Shown here: positions 61,338-64,000 of the stretch, piece by piece
Position numbering within the stretch: position 1 is the first letter of the stretch
Layout of the letters: each line of letters begins with the position of its first letter
From: Halobacteriovoraceae bacterium
GTDB taxonomy: Bacteria > Bdellovibrionota > Bacteriovoracia > Bacteriovoracales > Bacteriovoracaceae
Reading direction: 5' to 3'
Length of the DNA stretch: 64,000 nucleotides
NCBI GenBank assembly: GCA_002707495.1
Contig: PAMZ01000003.1
Location: 310,001 to 374,000 of the forward strand
The notes under the pieces: generated by a model
Seen by the model: only the letters and a program-made list of their open reading frames with translations
Told to the model about the DNA's origin: nothing
Database searches by the model: none
Made by a program: the position numbers and the translations under genes

Positions 61338-63214
61338 GTGACTTTAAATTTTGCTCCCTCAAGACTTGGGACATAGTCAATCGAGCCTCCGTAGAACTCC
61401 AAGACCTCTCTGCAAAAACTGAGTCCTAAGCCAGACCCCTCATTTAGTTTTTTACTTGTAAAAAATGAATCAAAAATATTTTCTGAAATTTCTTCAGGAA
61501 TGCCTTCTCCGTTGTCTGAAATAAAGAGTTCGATATGATCTTTGAACTCATTAATTTCTATTACGATTTTCTTATTTTGATTCTTTTTTAGCGCGAATAT
61601 TGAATTATTTAATAAGTTAACGAAAACTTGTACTAATAATGTGTAATGCCCTTTCACCTTGATATCAAGCTGATCTTTTACAAATTTCAAGTCAATACCA
61701 TAGTGCTCAATATCTTTTGCCAATAGAAAGGTAGAATCCTCGATGACTCTTAAAAGAGAGCATTGATTTGAGATATCTGGCAAATCAATACTTTTACGTC
61801 CCAAGAACCTAATCATGTTATTAATAGAATTTATTTGATCTAAACCATATTGAATATTATTAAAATGCTTAGTTAATTTCTGATCTTTTGGAAGTTTCGA
61901 GAATACAAGTTCTTCAAGAATTTCTTTAGAAGATTGAATAATACCAAGAGGTGTTCCATACTCGTGAGCTAAATGCGAGCTCATCTTATTAATACTCGCT
62001 ACGTTCTGGACTCTTAGCGCGCCTAATTTTTCTTCGAGTTTCACTGATTTTGTAATATCAATACCAAAAGAGAAAAAGCCTTCAATCTCATCGTCATTCT
62101 TTTTTATAGGGGCTATAATCGTTTCTAACCAGAATGAATGACCATCTTTTGCCTTATTTTGGATAGTACCAGTCCATATTTGACCGCTTGCTATCGTATC
62201 CCACATATTCTCCCAAAATTCTTTTTCATGAATACCACTATTGATGAGATTAAAAGTCTTTCCTAGAGTCTCCTTTTTTGAATAGCCTGAGATGTCTTGA
62301 AATTTGTGATTTACTGCTTTTATGGTTCCCTTTTCATCTGTCAAAGTAAAAGCTGCCGATTCGAGAGCTAAATTCTCAAGAGCTGCATAGAAACGCCTAT
62401 TGCTCAAGATTCGTTTAGAAAGGAGATTGAGGAGAAATATAACCAAAGCAGAAAAAAAACTAATCAGTACTAAAACGAAGAGAAATTCTTTATACTCTTG
62501 CTTTGGATTAAAGCCAATGAAAAGACTCCACGGCTCTACGACAAATTTTTCATTACCTATTTTATTAAAATCAAATGTAATCTTTGATAAATAGTCAGGA
62601 AGTAGCCGATTTTCAATATGCCGCACTTTTTTTTCGAGAGAAAAAAAGTATCTCTCAGTTAAAGAAACTCGATTCAAAATATAAAGACTATCTATATTTA
62701 AAACTAATATCGAGCCATCCAATAACTTCTTCGCAATTCTAAAAGTTATTTGATCTTTATAGGTGACTCCCTTTTCTACATTATAATCCAGTGGAGAAAT
62801 GTAAACCTCTCCAACATCTAAATCTTGTGCTGCCTGAATATAGTATCTATGGGATTTGTTTTGAAGACTTTCTCCTAAAACTTCTTCAACGGAACCACTT
62901 TTACGATTCATTCTAAAAACTTCTAAACCTTTTGCATTCAAGACTCTTACTTGGGAGTATCTTTCTCTTTTTAATGCAAATTTTCTGAGCTTTTCAAAGT
63001 CAACTTCCTGACCGAAATCATTGATATCCTCCAAACAATTTTCGAGGATAGATAAAAAAGTGAGTTCAACAACTCTATTAGCATTTATCAATCTATTTTC
63101 TAGTGATTTATTTAAGTAAACATAGCTAAAAACAGAACTAGACAATATGACTATTAAGATCACAGCATACATGATTTTTTGCTCTAAACGAGCAAACTCT
63201 CGACTTGATAACAC
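61325..63214 (-). CDS. Membrane PAS sensor histidine kinase
   Basis: 629 residues, GTG start. Two transmembrane helices at about 12-32 and 243-265 enclose a periplasmic sensory region with RYSQVRVLNAKGLEVFRMN, a Cache-like pattern. A PAS domain follows (LTDEKGTIKAVNHKFQDISG, about 290-400), then a kinase with SSHLAHEYGTPLGII as H box (phospho-His) and NNSIFALKK, SDNGEGIPEE, GSGLGLSFC as ATPase boxes. It has no receiver. It starts three bases after the stop of the next kinase gene, so the two belong together. Confidence 0.92.
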   Translation of the reverse strand: MLSSREFARLEQKIMYAVILIVILSSSVFSYVYLNKSLENRLINANRVVELTFLSILENCLEDINDFGQEVDFEKLRKFALKRERYSQVRVLNAKGLEVFRMNRKSGSVEEVLGESLQNKSHRYYIQAAQDLDVGEVYISPLDYNVEKGVTYKDQITFRIAKKLLDGSILVLNIDSLYILNRVSLTERYFFSLEKKVRHIENRLLPDYLSKITFDFNKIGNEKFVVEPWSLFIGFNPKQEYKEFLFVLVLISFFSALVIFLLNLLSKRILSNRRFYAALENLALESAAFTLTDEKGTIKAVNHKFQDISGYSKKETLGKTFNLINSGIHEKEFWENMWDTIASGQIWTGTIQNKAKDGHSFWLETIIAPIKKNDDEIEGFFSFGIDITKSVKLEEKLGALRVQNVASINKMSSHLAHEYGTPLGIIQSSKEILEELVFSKLPKDQKLTKHFNNIQYGLDQINSINNMIRFLGRKSIDLPDISNQCSLLRVIEDSTFLLAKDIEHYGIDLKFVKDQLDIKVKGHYTLLVQVFVNLLNNSIFALKKNQNKKIVIEINEFKDHIELFISDNGEGIPEEISENIFDSFFTSKKLNEGSGLGLSFCREVLEFYGGSIDYVPSLEGAKFKVTYLK

Positions 63215-63217
63215 TTT

Positions 63218-64000
63218 CTAGGCCTCTTCTGGATCGAGGCTTTTAGGAAGAGTGATTTGAAACGTAGTGTTAACTTCTGAATCCATGTATTCAACTTTCC
63301 CCTTCAAGAGGGTTTCAACGTTTTCCTTAACAAGACTAAGACCAATTCCTGCCCCGGCTCCTGAATCATTGCTCTTGGAGGAGAACCCTAACTCAAAGAG
63401 ATTTTCTATCACCTTCTTTGAAACTCCCTTACCACTATCTACAACTTTAAAAACGATATCTTGATTGACTTCAGAAGCATGAAGTCTAATAAATTTTGTC
63501 TCAAGTTCCAATATAGCTTCTAGAGAGTTTGAAACCAGGACAACTAAAGCTTGAAGTAAAATAATCTCAAAGGTATCAAACTCTAGTTCCTCAGGACATT
63601 CAATCTCGTACTTTACATCTCTATTTTTCGGATTATTCTCATAATAGAAAACGACCTCCTCTAAGAGGCTCTTTACTTTTATTTTGACAAGCTTTGCTGA
63701 ACTTTCTGAGTTTAAGATCTTTCGGTAGCGCTCAGACAACTCATCTATCCTTCTCGCTCCTGATTCGCCGCGATCAATATAAGTAATAATTTTTTCACTT
63801 TCTTCTGAATGACAGACGCTATTAACCAGTTTTCTAATACGATAAAAACTTAAAACGACTATTGAATTAAAATTTTTTAAATCGTGAATAAGTGCTCCTG
63901 CAATCTTTCCCACTTGAACCATCTTTTCATTTTTATAAAGATACTCAAGGTTTTTTCTCATCAATTTTTCGTAATGTGATCGTACAGAAGAGAGCTTTAT
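63218..64000 (-). CDS. Histidine kinase core, N-terminus off right edge
   Basis: About 260 codons are visible; the frame stays open to the window end, so the true start lies beyond 64000. An in-frame TTG at 63964 is probably internal, since coiled-coil-like residues (SSVRSHYEKLMRKNLEYLY) precede it. The H box is GALIHDLKNFNS, the ATPase boxes are VSNSLEAILE, VDSGKGVSKK and GAGAGIGLSL. It resembles the receiver-kinase at 9917-11053 in its HDLKN type, so a receiver domain may lie upstream. Stop three bases before the next kinase gene. Confidence 0.85.
   Translation of the reverse strand: MKLSSVRSHYEKLMRKNLEYLYKNEKMVQVGKIAGALIHDLKNFNSIVVLSFYRIRKLVNSVCHSEESEKIITYIDRGESGARRIDELSERYRKILNSESSAKLVKIKVKSLLEEVVFYYENNPKNRDVKYEIECPEELEFDTFEIILLQALVVLVSNSLEAILELETKFIRLHASEVNQDIVFKVVDSGKGVSKKVIENLFELGFSSKSNDSGAGAGIGLSLVKENVETLLKGKVEYMDSEVNTTFQITLPKSLDPEEA

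Overview
The window is AT-rich, densely coded and carries no recognisable tRNA, rRNA, CRISPR array or insertion sequence. The gene set points to a Gram-negative bacterium with a lipoprotein-rich envelope: many signal-peptide and lipobox proteins, small outer-membrane barrels, OmpA, TRAP transport, a PilZ protein and several PAS/HisKA kinases. The abundance of secreted Cys-rich proteins and HExxH peptidases, with a fibre-like prepilin, suggests a predatory lineage of Bdellovibrionota (Bacteriovoracaceae / Halobacteriovorax type). That assignment is inference from gene content and composition, not from a marker gene.

Layout. 1-595: 5' part of a secreted HELGH peptidase running off the left edge. 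672-4218: M14 carboxypeptidase, GNAT-C39 fusion and divergent RimK-like ATP-grasp ligase, probably a peptide-bond making and trimming module. 4319-8101: a secreted protein with its own promoter and terminator, a coupled radical SAM / METTL25-like methyltransferase pair, and an SCO1/PCuAC copper pair for cytochrome oxidase assembly. 8110-12808: CBS protein, YgiD-type dioxygenase, a small basic protein and a two-kinase signalling pair. 13050-17234: secreted proteins including two metzincin-like peptidases. 17272-20709: PQQ-propeller-like lipoprotein, HTTM-like membrane protein and a small membrane protein. 20833-24257: outer-membrane barrels, a frameshifted His/Asp-motif membrane protein and PilZ. 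24263-33615: a 1356-aa GLUG-type lipoprotein, OmpA-like lipoprotein, Bcr/CflA exporter, a relic of a hybrid histidine kinase and a large envelope protein.

33806-46657: the richest accessory stretch. It has more HExxH peptidases, a secreted UPF0489 protein, a prepilin with a 16-unit hexapeptide fibre region, a second radical SAM protein, an intact paralogue of the frameshifted membrane protein, a cupin with an altered metal site and a predicted secreted protein-glutamine deamidase with four 54-residue repeats. 46732-49483: a fatty acyl reductase-like protein next to an alkyl-DHAP synthase, a plausible ether-lipid pair. 49547-54606: a TRAP transporter operon with a GH31 glycosidase inserted between permease and binding protein. 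54690-59779: ABC-F ATPase, sulfide:quinone oxidoreductase, an outer-membrane protein and di-haem cytochrome c peroxidase, the last three associated with FNR-type boxes. 59832-64000: a secreted protein, an OlsB-like acyltransferase and two sensor kinases, the last running off the right edge.

Two kinds of signal cut across genes. First, a few single-base frameshifts next to homopolymers (22452-23461 and 42837-44532) look like either recent decay or assembly error. Second, several genes without a Shine-Dalgarno have a -10-like hexamer only 6-12 bases before the start codon, which suggests leaderless mRNAs. No gene-free stretch exceeds 300 bases; the longest gaps (about 9403-9638, 12809-13049, 28334-28543, 60297-60515) are AT-rich and show only the sites listed.
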